Origin: Geomobilibacter sp964432205
GTDB taxonomy: Bacteria; Desulfobacterota; Desulfuromonadia; Geobacterales; DSM-12255
Direction: 5' to 3'
NCBI GenBank assembly: GCA_964432205.1
Contig: CAYSMK010000010.1
Span: 1 to 64,000, forward strand
DNA length: 64,000 nucleotides
Within the stretch, counting starts at the first letter, position 1; each line of letters begins with the position of its first letter. Under the pieces are notes generated by a model. The model was not told the DNA's origin and made no database searches. It was given only the letters and a program-made list of their open reading frames with translations. The position numbers and the translations under genes are program-made. Shown one piece after another: positions 13,942 to 22,267 of this stretch.

Positions 13942-15282
13942 TCAGGCAGCCTTTCTCTTGGCGATCCGCTTGATGTTCAGCAGGTTCTTGTAGCCGACGT
14001 TTTCGGTGGTGATGTTGCCCCCCATGGCCCCGCAACCGAGGGTGAGGGACGGGACCAGGTCGTTGTACAGGGCGCCGATGGTGCCGTGAACCGACGGGTG
14101 GTTCCAGACGACCCGGTTGGCCGGAACCCTGAGGGCGAATTCCTTTGCCACCTCTTCGTCTTCGGTGAAGACAACTGCCGAGTGGCCGGCGCCGCCGAAT
14201 TCCAGCTGGCAGACGGCAGCGGAGATGGCCTTCTCCCTGCTGTCGACGATGAACCAGCCGAGGACCGGGGAGAGCTTCTCGTGGCTCATCCAGTCTTCCG
14301 GACCGGTGGTGGTGAGAGGCACCATCAGCATCTTCGCGTCGGCGGGGATGGTGAAACCGGCCAGTTCGGCAATGATCTGCGGTTTCTTGCCGACGATCGC
14401 CATGGAGGGGACCCCACGCTCCTTGTCGAACATGACCGCTTCCAGCCTGGCCTTTTCTTCCTCGTTGCAGAGGTAGGCCCCGTGTGTCTGGAAGAGACTG
14501 AGCGCCCTTTCCGCAACTTCCTTGTCGTCGAAGATGACCGACTGGTCCGAGGAACAGATGGTACCGTTGTCAAAGGTCTTGGAGGCGATCACGTCCGGGA
14601 TCGCGAGCTCCAGGCAGGCGGTTTTCTCGATGTAGACCGGCACGTTGCCCGGTCCGACACCGAGTGCGGGATGGCCGGAGCTGTAAGCCGCCTTTACCAT
14701 GGCGCCGCCGCCGGTGGCGATGATTATTGCCACGTCGCGATGCTTCATCAGGGCGTCGGTCGCCTCGATGGACGGTTCGGTGATCCACTGGATGCAGTCG
14801 GCCGGCGCGCCGGCCTCAATGGCTGCCTCAAGCATGATCCGCGCTGCCTCTTCGCTGCATTTCTGGGCGCGGGGATGGAAGCCGAAGACGATGACATTCC
14901 GTCCCTTGAGGGAGATGAGCGACTTGAACATGGTGGTGGAGGTCGGGTTGGTGGTCGGCGTTATTGCTGCCACGATACCGAACGGCTCGGCGATGGAGAT
15001 GATGCTGTCGTCTTCCTCGATGATCCCCACCGACGGCTTGCCCCGCATGTAGTCGTACACTACCTGGGTGCCGAAGTGGTTCTTGATCACCTTGTCTTCC
15101 ACGTTGCCGATGCCGGTCTCCTCGACCGCCATTTCCGCAAGCTTCCGCTCGTTGGCCACGCCGGCCCTGGTCATGGCCGCGACGATCCGGTCGACCTCCA
15201 GCTGCCCCAGTTCGTTGAACTTCTCCGCTGCTTTTCTGGCTTTGGCGATCATCAGATCGATCTGCGTTGATACGTTCGACAT
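13942..15282 (-). CDS. CoA-acylating acetaldehyde dehydrogenase (AdhE N-domain/EutE type)
   Basis: 446 residues of the aldehyde dehydrogenase superfamily, close to the N-terminal half of AdhE and stand-alone acetaldehyde dehydrogenases. Motifs: ITPTTNPTSTTMFKS, FGFHPRAQKCSEEAA, IIATGGGAMVKAAYSSGHPALGVGPGNVP, the catalytic Cys in NGTICSSDQSVI, and LGCGAMGGN near the end. It interconverts acetaldehyde (or another aldehyde), CoA and NAD with acetyl-CoA and NADH. The start chosen has AAAGGA seven bases ahead. A sigma-54 promoter lies 67 bases upstream and the AcoR-type activator is divergent, so it is probably induced by its substrate. Confidence 0.85.
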   Translation of the reverse strand: MSNVSTQIDLMIAKARKAAEKFNELGQLEVDRIVAAMTRAGVANERKLAEMAVEETGIGNVEDKVIKNHFGTQVVYDYMRGKPSVGIIEEDDSIISIAEPFGIVAAITPTTNPTSTTMFKSLISLKGRNVIVFGFHPRAQKCSEEAARIMLEAAIEAGAPADCIQWITEPSIEATDALMKHRDVAIIIATGGGAMVKAAYSSGHPALGVGPGNVPVYIEKTACLELAIPDVIASKTFDNGTICSSDQSVIFDDKEVAERALSLFQTHGAYLCNEEEKARLEAVMFDKERGVPSMAIVGKKPQIIAELAGFTIPADAKMLMVPLTTTGPEDWMSHEKLSPVLGWFIVDSREKAISAAVCQLEFGGAGHSAVVFTEDEEVAKEFALRVPANRVVWNHPSVHGTIGALYNDLVPSLTLGCGAMGGNITTENVGYKNLLNIKRIAKRKAA

Positions 15283-15348
15283 AATTGTTTCCTTTCTCCC
15301 CATGCGATTTGTTTTGATGTCAGACAGGTCCGGTTAATGAATCTACTT

Positions 15349-15364
15349 AGCAGTGCATGTGCCA
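15349..15364 (-). promoter_or_regulatory. Sigma-54 promoter of the aldehyde dehydrogenase gene
   Basis: Leftward TGGCACATGCACTGCT fits the -24/-12 consensus TGGCAC-N5-TTGCW except for C in place of the first T of the -12 element. It lies about 67 bases before the ATG, and a sigma-54-dependent activator gene is divergent. Confidence 0.65.
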
Positions 15365-15512
15365 ACATGTAGAACCTAGTTTTATGTTTTGTATTCGTGT
15401 GAAGCTGCTCTTAAACTGCGTGATATTCCGCATGATTATGATGTCGGGTCGGGAGGAGTGAGCTGGTCTGCCGTTTGTCTGTGGCGGCATTTGTGTAGCG
15501 CCTGTTGCAAAA

Positions 15513-15528
15513 TGGCACAACTGTTGCT
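15513..15528 (+). promoter_or_regulatory. Sigma-54 promoter of the activator gene
   Basis: TGGCACAACTGTTGCT is a perfect match to TGGCAC-N5-TTGCW. It is 88 bases before the activator start, which points to autoregulation. Flanking TGTTGC and TGTCGCAA elements within 15503-15545 could be activator sites shared with the divergent promoter. Confidence 0.7.
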
Positions 15529-15615
15529 GTTTCATCTGTCGCAATAGAAAACAGTGTTAGTGGTAAACAGGCAATGCGTCATTAAAATCGGCAGGCACGA
15601 TCTTCGGGAGGTGGT

Positions 15616-17586
15616 ATGTCGTGGTCAGCGGGCAGCAGAGCATGGAATGCGGTCGACACCAAGTCACGATTCCTGGCAGGAGAGTCGCTCCCCGGCGATC
15701 TTCTCCCCGAGGTCATCAGCCGTTCCTGGCAACGGTGTGTCGACCGGAGGGTCAGCGTCGAGCGGCAGGCCAGGGAGATTCCGGTGGTCTCCACCGGAGC
15801 GCTGCCCGGGTTTCGCGAACGGAGCAGGCGACTGATCATTCATTCCGAGCCGGTGATGGAGCAGCTCCATGAGCAGATCGCCGGGACTTCCAGCGTGGTG
15901 GTGCTGACCGATGCGACCGGGGTTGTGCTGCATTCGGTCGGCGATACGGACTTCGTGGAAAAGGCGCAGCAGGTGAGTCTCCAGCCCGGTGGCATCTGGA
16001 CCGAGGAGGCCAACGGCACCAATGCCATAGGCACCGCACTCGTCGAGCAGGTTCCGGTATCGGTGCACAGCAACGAGCATTTCATCGCCATCAACCAGTT
16101 CCTGACCTGCTCGGCGGCCCCGATCTTCGACCCAAAGGGGAGGATGCTCGGGGTGCTGGATGTCTCCAGCGACTCCGCAACCTACCAGCGCCACACCATG
16201 GCGCTGGTGCGGATGTCGGCGCAGATGATCGAAAACCAGTTCTTTGCCCACGAATGCAACGATGAAATACTGATCCATTTTCACCTGCGGCCGGAGTTCA
16301 TCGGCACCCTCTACGAGGGGATCGCGGTCTTCTCCCTTGACGGACGCTTCGTTGCCGGCAACCGCTCTGCCCTGGTCCAGCTTGGCCTCAACCGCTACGA
16401 CGCGGAAAAGCGCAACATCAGCAGCATCTTCGATCTCACCCTTGCCGGTCTGTTCGAGCAGGCCCGCGTCCTACCCCAGCCGGTGATCAAGCTCCGTCTG
16501 CGAAGCGGCGTGGAACTGTTCGGTCGGGTGAAGTTCGGCGCCTCGGTCTCACCCATCACCTATCTGCCGATCCGCCAGACCGAGGCAACCGGGCGTGTTT
16601 CCGGGGCGGAGCCGTCATCCGGTGCCCTGGCGGCACTGGACCTGGGTGACCCGGTCATGGGGGCTGCCATCCGCAAGGCGAGAAAGATCATCGGCCACGA
16701 CATCCCGCTGATGATCGAAGGAGAATCCGGGAGCGGCAAGGAGATGTTCGCCCGCGCCTTCCACGCCGATGGTCCCCGGGGCAAAGGCCCATTTGTCGCC
16801 CTCAACTGTGCCGCCATTCCCGAGGGGTTGATCGAGTCGGAGCTGTTCGGTTACCGCGAAGGTGCCTTTACCGGTGCCCGCCGCACCGGCAGCATCGGCA
16901 AGATTCAGCAGGCCGACGGCGGCACCCTGTTTCTCGACGAAATTGGTGATATGCCCATCACCATGCAGGCCCGTCTGCTCCGGGTCCTGCAGGACCGGAC
17001 CGTCACGCCGCTGGGCGGAACAAAGTCGCTGCCGGTCGATATCAAGATCATCTGCGCCACCAATCGCCGGCTGCGGGACGAGGTCGCTGCCGGCCGTTTC
17101 CGGGAGGACCTCTACTACCGCCTGAACGGTCTGCTCGTCACCCTCCCGTCCCTCCGGGCACGGGCGGACCGGCTCGCGCTGGCCGACGGCATCCTGCGGA
17201 CGCTGGCACGGGGGGATAACACCGTCGGCTTTTCTCCCTTTGTCATCGATCTTTTTTCCCGACATGACTGGCCCGGCAACATCCGTCAACTCACGAACGT
17301 CATCCGAACGGCATTGGCCCTGCGTGAAGACGAGGCAGAAATATCGGTCGAGCATCTCCCCGAGGATTTCCTGGAGCAGGTTGGGGAACAGAGGGGGGAT
17401 TGTCGCAGTCTGCAGGGACGGGAAGGGGACAATGGCCCCGGCCGTCTGGAAGAGTTTGAAGCTGCCGTGATCAGGGACGTCCTGCGCGAATGCAACGGGA
17501 ACGTCTCTGCCGCCGCCCGAAAGCTGGGTGTTTCCAGGTCAACCCTGTACCGGAAATCAAAGGGGAGCGGTGAGCCGTTTCTGTAG
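15616..17586 (+). CDS. AcoR-type sigma-54-dependent transcriptional activator
   Basis: 656 residues in AcoR/DhaR order: an N-terminal GAF-type sensor (about 60-220), a PAS-like region (about 225-310), an AAA+ domain (about 345-580) and a Fis-type HTH at the C-terminus (NVSAAARKLGVSRSTLYRKSK). AAA+ motifs are Walker A GESGSGKE, the sigma-54 contact loop GAFTGA, Walker B TLFLDEIGDMP and the arginine-bearing FREDLYYRLN. It binds enhancers and drives sigma-54 polymerase. The most likely target is the divergent aldehyde dehydrogenase gene, and itself. GGGAGG precedes the ATG. The ligand, probably an aldehyde or ketone-type compound, is inferred from the target. Confidence 0.85.
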   Translation: MSWSAGSRAWNAVDTKSRFLAGESLPGDLLPEVISRSWQRCVDRRVSVERQAREIPVVSTGALPGFRERSRRLIIHSEPVMEQLHEQIAGTSSVVVLTDATGVVLHSVGDTDFVEKAQQVSLQPGGIWTEEANGTNAIGTALVEQVPVSVHSNEHFIAINQFLTCSAAPIFDPKGRMLGVLDVSSDSATYQRHTMALVRMSAQMIENQFFAHECNDEILIHFHLRPEFIGTLYEGIAVFSLDGRFVAGNRSALVQLGLNRYDAEKRNISSIFDLTLAGLFEQARVLPQPVIKLRLRSGVELFGRVKFGASVSPITYLPIRQTEATGRVSGAEPSSGALAALDLGDPVMGAAIRKARKIIGHDIPLMIEGESGSGKEMFARAFHADGPRGKGPFVALNCAAIPEGLIESELFGYREGAFTGARRTGSIGKIQQADGGTLFLDEIGDMPITMQARLLRVLQDRTVTPLGGTKSLPVDIKIICATNRRLRDEVAAGRFREDLYYRLNGLLVTLPSLRARADRLALADGILRTLARGDNTVGFSPFVIDLFSRHDWPGNIRQLTNVIRTALALREDEAEISVEHLPEDFLEQVGEQRGDCRSLQGREGDNGPGRLEEFEAAVIRDVLRECNGNVSAAARKLGVSRSTLYRKSKGSGEPFL

Positions 17587-17713
17587 CCGGAGAAGGAATC
17601 TTTTATTGTCCTGGACGACAGAGTGGGTCGATGTGTGGGGAATTGCTACAGAGTGTAAGAGCTCCACAGAGTAGGGACCATTCATCTGTTCCACGGGAAA
17701 TGGACGTTAGTTC

Positions 17714-17742
17714 TTGACATTAAACAGGTATTGTGGTACTTG
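17714..17742 (+). promoter_or_regulatory. Possible promoter of the GNAT unit
   Basis: A perfect -35 TTGACA followed at 17 bases by TACTTG, a poor -10. The palindromic operator covers the spacer and the -10, so the promoter may be weak alone and controlled by the factor that binds there. Confidence 0.4.
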
Positions 17743-17747
17743 AATAC
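17728..17747 (+). promoter_or_regulatory. Conserved 20-bp palindromic operator, copy 2
   Basis: GTATTGTGGTACTTGAATAC, 18 of 20 bases equal to the site at 4851 and in the same orientation relative to transcription. It ends 23 bases before the aptamer. Outer arms GTATT/AATAC and core GTAC are self-complementary. Confidence 0.6.
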
Positions 17748-17770
17748 ACAATTAACACCGAGTAAACAAT

Positions 17771-17922
17771 CTCCGAGCCGAACCGCCTAAAAGGACCTCC
17801 TCACGGCGTCCGGCCTATGGGTACCGCTGGAAACGGCGCTGCCTCCCTTTTGCAAAGGAGACCCAACGGGACGGATTTATCTGTTCACGTCAAGGGACCT
17901 TTCCAGCAGGGGGGGTCCCTTG
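17771..17922 (+). promoter_or_regulatory. Moco/tungsten-cofactor-type riboswitch of the GNAT gene
   Basis: Single copy: CTCCGAGCCGAACCGCCTAA, CCGGCCTATGGG, CGCTGGAAACGGCG, CTCCCTTTTGCAAAGGAG, then a hairpin TCAAGGGACC/GGTCCCTTGA. The receptor (CCTAA and TATGG) and GAAA tetraloop are all present. The tail after the hairpin is CTATATT, a weak T tract, so control may be less complete than in the other leaders or may act on translation. Confidence 0.85.
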
Positions 17923-17961
17923 ACTATATTGGATAACTCCCTTTAGGAAAGCATACAAACT

Positions 17962-18405
17962 ATGAACGAACCGATTTCCATTCGCAACGCCGTTGCATCC
18001 GATTTTGATGCCGTAGTCTCCCTGGACCTGGATGGCCCCGATGAAGAAAAGCCGGCCTATTGGCGCAGCGTGTTTGATCACTACATAAACGGTCACAACG
18101 ACCGGTGTTTTCTGGTCGCGGAGTTCAACAACGCGGTCGTGGGCTTCATCATCGGTGAGGTTCGCGCCTGGGAGTTCGGTTCGCCTCCCTGCGGTTGGGT
18201 GTTTGCGACGGCTGTGTCCCCGGATGTCCGCCAGATGAGAATAGGCCAGCAGCTGTTCGAAGAGATTTCGAAATGCCTGAAGCGAGCAGGGGTGAGGACG
18301 GTACGCACCATGGCGGACCGGGACAATAACCTGCTGTTGTCGTTCTTTCGCAGTATGGGCCTACGGACTGGCAGGTATATCGAATTGGAAATGGCGCTCG
18401 ATTAG
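17962..18405 (+). CDS. GNAT-family N-acetyltransferase under riboswitch control
   Basis: 147 residues with GNAT architecture: an N-terminal strand IRNAVASDFDAVVSL, central NNAVVGFIIGEVRAW, motif A VSPDVRQMRIGQQLFEEI (acetyl-CoA pyrophosphate loop R-x-x-x-I-G) and C-terminal NNLLLSFFRSMGLRTG. It transfers acetyl from acetyl-CoA to an unknown amine. It is transcribed alone behind a riboswitch and the shared operator. I know of no acetylation step in Mo/W cofactor synthesis, so the role is open: protein acetylation in the W/Mo regulon, or detoxification of a pathway intermediate. The ribosome site (AGGA) is weakly placed. Confidence 0.75.
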   Translation: MNEPISIRNAVASDFDAVVSLDLDGPDEEKPAYWRSVFDHYINGHNDRCFLVAEFNNAVVGFIIGEVRAWEFGSPPCGWVFATAVSPDVRQMRIGQQLFEEISKCLKRAGVRTVRTMADRDNNLLLSFFRSMGLRTGRYIELEMALD

Positions 18406-18524
18406 ACAACATCTCTTCCGAAACTGTGGCTTCGGGCCGTAGCATCGATACAGAAGATCCGCTTGCTCCTGTGGTTGCGCTGAGGCACAATGGCGCCGAA
18501 TATTTTCCAAAGGAGCAGCACGCG

Positions 18525-20183
18525 ATGAGCACAAAAATCTACGTCATCGGTCACAAGAACCCGGATACCGATTCGATCGCCGCGGCCATCGGCTATGCGC
18601 AGCTCAAGGGGAGGGAAGGGGAGGCGGAGGTGATCGCCGCCATGGGAGGGGAGCCAAACCCCCAGACCCGCTACATCCTGGACCGGCTGGGGGTTCCCGA
18701 TCCGCTCTATCTGGCGGACGTGCATCCCAAGGTGCGCGATACCCTGAACCGCCGGCCGGTGACCGTCGAGACTACGACGTCGGCCTACGAGGCGCTGGAG
18801 CTGTTCCACGCCAGCGGGGTGCGGGTGCTGCCGGTGCTGGACGGTCAGGGGCGGCCGTGTGGCGTACTGTCGCTCCTGCGGCTGTCGGAGCAGTACCTCG
18901 TGCCGAGCCGCGAGCAGCAGCGGGAGATCACCACGACGCTCGATGCTCTGGCCAGGACCCTTTCCGGCCGGGTCGTGGCCGGCGGGGCTGATGGGGAGGC
19001 GGATGGCGAGGCGATCAGGCTCCAGCTCTTCATCGGCGCCATGCTGGAGGAGTCATTCTCCAGCCGGATCGAGGGATTCGATCCGAAAGAGCTGCTGATC
19101 ATGACCGGCAACCGGCGCACGATCCAGCAGGCGGCCATCGAGCGGGGGGTGCGGCTCCTGGTGGTTACCGGCGATCTGGCACCCGACGACGACCTGCTGG
19201 CAATGGCGCGGGACAACGGGGTCACGGTCCTGCTCACCCCCCATGACACCGCCACCGCGGCCTGGCTGGCCCGCCTCTCCACCCCGGTCGCCCTGTTTGC
19301 CGAAAAGAAGTTCGCCTCGATCGGCACCGGCGAGCCGCTCACCCACCTGCGACAGAAGCTGGTCACCTCGGGCGAGGCGGCCGTCCTGGTGCTGGAGGAG
19401 GACGGCACCCTGGCCGGGGTGGCGACCAAGTCGTCGCTCCTGGCGCCGCTGCCGTACGCGCTGATCCTGGTCGACCACAACGAGCCGGGGCAGGCGGTGC
19501 CGGGCGCCGACACGGTGGAGATCCTGGAGGTGATCGACCACCACAAGCTCGGCAACAGCCACACCATGGCCCCCATCGACTTCATCACCGCGCCGGTGGG
19601 GAGCACCTGCACCCTGGTGGCCGGCCGCTACCGGGAGGGCGGCATCGAGCCCGACCGGACCATTGCGGCCCTGCTCCTGGCCGGGATACTCTCCGACACG
19701 GTCATCCTCAAGTCCCCCACCACCACGCCGAGCGACCGGACCACCGTTGCCTGGCTGGAAGGGCTGGCCGGCGTCGATGCGGCGCAGTTCGGGCGGGAGA
19801 TCTTTGCCGCCAGCAGTTCGCTGAAGAACTACGGTTCCGCTGCGCGGGCGGTGAACGCCGATTTCAAGCTGTTCAAGCACGACAAGCACGCCATCGGCGT
19901 GGGGCAGGTGGAGGTGGTGGGGTTCGACGAGTTCCATGACATGAAGGGGGAGCTGCTGGCGGCCCTGGCAGAGGTGAAGCGGCGGGACAACCTGTTCATT
20001 GCCGGGCTGATGGTGACCGACATCGCCACGGAGACCACCCTGTTCCTGGTGGAGGGGCATACCCGGATCGCCCACGTCATGGAGTACCCGCAACTGGAGC
20101 CCCACCTGTACGAGCTGAAGAACGTCATGTCCCGCAAGAAGCAGATGGTGCCCCACCTGCTGAAGATCCTGGGGAAGGTGTAG
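18525..20183 (+). CDS. ppaC: CBS/DRTGG-containing family II (Mn-dependent) inorganic pyrophosphatase
   Basis: 552 residues. The DHH phosphatase core is split by an insert: GHKNPDTDSIAAAIGYAQLKG at the start, then a CBS pair with a DRTGG-like domain (about residues 65-300), then DHNEPGQ, VIDHHKLGN (DHH motif), LLAGILSDTVILKSPTTTPSD and a DHHA2 end (GVGQVEVVGF, MVTDIATETT). It hydrolyses pyrophosphate and is regulated by adenine nucleotides or Ap4A bound to CBS. The start was chosen for AAAGGAG upstream. Cytosolic housekeeping gene. Confidence 0.9.
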   Translation: MSTKIYVIGHKNPDTDSIAAAIGYAQLKGREGEAEVIAAMGGEPNPQTRYILDRLGVPDPLYLADVHPKVRDTLNRRPVTVETTTSAYEALELFHASGVRVLPVLDGQGRPCGVLSLLRLSEQYLVPSREQQREITTTLDALARTLSGRVVAGGADGEADGEAIRLQLFIGAMLEESFSSRIEGFDPKELLIMTGNRRTIQQAAIERGVRLLVVTGDLAPDDDLLAMARDNGVTVLLTPHDTATAAWLARLSTPVALFAEKKFASIGTGEPLTHLRQKLVTSGEAAVLVLEEDGTLAGVATKSSLLAPLPYALILVDHNEPGQAVPGADTVEILEVIDHHKLGNSHTMAPIDFITAPVGSTCTLVAGRYREGGIEPDRTIAALLLAGILSDTVILKSPTTTPSDRTTVAWLEGLAGVDAAQFGREIFAASSSLKNYGSAARAVNADFKLFKHDKHAIGVGQVEVVGFDEFHDMKGELLAALAEVKRRDNLFIAGLMVTDIATETTLFLVEGHTRIAHVMEYPQLEPHLYELKNVMSRKKQMVPHLLKILGKV

Positions 20184-20250
20184 GCTAACTCCCCCCACCC
20201 CCCCCTTAAGATAAGGTGAGACAGGAAAGATCGGGGACACCCGGGCTCCG

Positions 20251-20278
20251 TTGCCGCGCCGGTCAGCAGCGGTATACT
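20251..20278 (+). promoter_or_regulatory. Sigma-70 type promoter
   Basis: TTGCCG and TATACT separated by 16 bases, about 105 bases ahead of the HhH-HAD fusion gene. Confidence 0.5.
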
Positions 20279-20386
20279 CATTTCAGGCAGCGCGTTTGCA
20301 CGATGTGCCGTCGCTGTGGAGTCGCAGGCCCTGGGAGCCTTTCCGGGCTGTGGCAGCTGTCACCGGCTGAAATGAGGTGTCTTGCC

Positions 20387-21475
20387 ATGAAAAACCTCGA
20401 ACTCGCCCATATCTTCTCCACCATGGCCGACATCCTGGAGATAAAGGGAGACAACCCCTTCAAAATCAGGGCCTACCGCCGGGCGGCACTCAATCTGGAA
20501 GAGCTGGCGCAGGGGGTGGAGACCCTCTCGCGGGCGGAGCTGCGGGAGATTCCCGGGATCGGCGGAGAGTTGGCCGCCAAGATCGAGGAGTACTGCACCA
20601 CCGGCCTTGTCCATGCCCATGAGAAGCTGCTGGCCGAGATCCCCCCGGGGTTCCCGGAGCTTCTGAAGGTTCCCGGCCTCGGACCCAAGACGGCCAGGCT
20701 TCTCCTGGAAAAGACGGGGGTGACCGACCTCGACACCCTGGAGCAGGCCGCCGTCAGGGGGGAACTCGTTGGTCTTCCCGGCGTGCAGGAGAAGACCGTG
20801 GAAAACATCCGCAAGGGGATTGCCAGGGTCCGGCGGGGGCGTCCCGATCCCCCCCTCCGGGCGGTTCTCTTCGACTACGGCGGCGTGCTGGCAGAGGAGG
20901 GGTTCCGCGAGGGGCTGCAGGCCATTGCCCGGAGCCAGGGGCTCGACCCGGCCACGGTCCACCGGGCCGGAATGGAAGCGGTCTACAGCACCGGCTATGT
21001 CCTCGGCCAGGGGAGCGAAGCCGATTTCTGGCAGGCGCTGCGCCAGGAGTGCGGGCTCATCGGGGAGGACGAGGCGCTGTCCCGGGAGATTCTGAGCCGG
21101 TTCGTTCTCCGCCCGCTGATGCTCGATACGGCCCGCTCCCTCCGGGCAGAGGGGCTGACGGTCGCCATCCTGAGCGACCAGACCGACTGGCTTGAGCGGC
21201 TTGACCGCCGCGACGGCTTCATGGCTTCCTTCGACCGGGTCTTCAACAGCTACTGTCTGGGCAAGGGGAAGCTCGACCCAACGCTCTTCGACGATGTGGT
21301 CGGTTCCCTGGGGGTGAAGGCCGGCGAGGCGCTCTTCATCGACGACCTGCCGGGAAATGTGGAACGGGCTGCCGCCAGAGGGCTGCGGACCCTCCTTTTC
21401 CGCGATCAGGCGAGCTTCCTTGACGACCTGCAGAAGATCAAGCTCGTGGGGCAGGCAGTCCTGAATAAGGGGTGA
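20387..21475 (+). CDS. Fusion of a PolX-like helix-hairpin-helix domain with a HAD hydrolase
   Basis: 362 residues. The N-terminal ~150 resemble the 8-kDa/HhH part of family X DNA polymerases: LELAHIFSTMADILEIKGDNPFKIRAYRRAA, two HhH hairpins (IPGIGGELAAKI, VPGLGPKTARLL) and a third (LPGVQEKTVENI). The C-terminal ~210 are a HAD phosphatase: RAVLFDYGGVLAEEG (the D-x-G variant of DxDxT), VAILSDQT, and LFIDDLPGNVERA with a DD acid pair. No polymerase palm is present. It may bind DNA ends and remove phosphates, but the substrate is unknown. Start chosen at the ATG beginning the PolX-like motif. The next gene follows after three bases. Confidence 0.75.
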   Translation: MKNLELAHIFSTMADILEIKGDNPFKIRAYRRAALNLEELAQGVETLSRAELREIPGIGGELAAKIEEYCTTGLVHAHEKLLAEIPPGFPELLKVPGLGPKTARLLLEKTGVTDLDTLEQAAVRGELVGLPGVQEKTVENIRKGIARVRRGRPDPPLRAVLFDYGGVLAEEGFREGLQAIARSQGLDPATVHRAGMEAVYSTGYVLGQGSEADFWQALRQECGLIGEDEALSREILSRFVLRPLMLDTARSLRAEGLTVAILSDQTDWLERLDRRDGFMASFDRVFNSYCLGKGKLDPTLFDDVVGSLGVKAGEALFIDDLPGNVERAAARGLRTLLFRDQASFLDDLQKIKLVGQAVLNKG

Positions 21476-21478
21476 CCG

Positions 21479-22201
21479 ATGTGGATTCAGAGGATGATTT
21501 GGATTTTAGGCCGGATGATATTCTATATGTTGCTGTTACCGCTTCTGATCGGGGTCGTCTATACTCTTTCGCACGATCAATGGCTGGCAGCACTGATCTT
21601 CATGATCCTGTGCGTCCTCGTCCTCTACAAAGGGCTGATCCGCGTCACGATCCAGGCGAATTCGCTTGTAGTGCGCGATGGCAAAGTGGTCTTCTTTATC
21701 CCCGAGAAGACCGTTCGTGACCGGTTCGATTTTGCATCGCGAGGGCAGACTATTGTAGAATTGCCGCACTTCGGCTTGCTCGACCGGCCGTACAAGATGG
21801 AGACATTTTTCCCCGACAATAAGGGGGGGCTGAATTCCTGCCGCCTGTCACTCAATCTCGGTTACGTCATGGAGCTGACCGCGTGGCAGCGGGCATATGA
21901 CAATTTTGTCCGCTATCAGGATAAACTGTCAGTGGTGGTCAAACGGCAGCTGTTCAAGAGCTCTGTCCAGATGGAATGGCAGTTTCCCGTGCAAGGGGAA
22001 GAAGATACGGATGAATATCTGAAACCGATTGTTGCGGAACTCAACCTTGGGCTGGAGAATCTCGGGCTGAAAATCGAGGAAGCGACGTGCAAATTCACTG
22101 CAGGTTCGACACTTGTCCGTTTTGTGGCGGCCGAGCAGGAGATAGTGGAAAAAGCCATAGTGCCCGGCGAGGCCTCTCAAGAAGGTGCCGGGCTCACCTA
22201 G
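21479..22201 (+). CDS. Membrane-anchored protein of unknown function
   Basis: 240 residues with two N-terminal membrane helices (IFYMLLLPLLIGVVYTL and WLAALIFMILCVLVLY) and a soluble, mostly beta domain (VVRDGKVVFFIPEKTV..., SVVVKRQLFKSSVQMEWQFPV). It follows the HhH-HAD gene by three bases and is probably co-transcribed. I do not recognise the family. A PH-like or band-7-like soluble domain is possible on layout alone. Confidence 0.6.
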   Translation: MWIQRMIWILGRMIFYMLLLPLLIGVVYTLSHDQWLAALIFMILCVLVLYKGLIRVTIQANSLVVRDGKVVFFIPEKTVRDRFDFASRGQTIVELPHFGLLDRPYKMETFFPDNKGGLNSCRLSLNLGYVMELTAWQRAYDNFVRYQDKLSVVVKRQLFKSSVQMEWQFPVQGEEDTDEYLKPIVAELNLGLENLGLKIEEATCKFTAGSTLVRFVAAEQEIVEKAIVPGEASQEGAGLT

Positions 22202-22267
22202 ACGTGAATGCGTGACGGCTCCCGCCCCACTTCGCTCCGCGTGCCTCTCGCACCGCTAGACATAATG

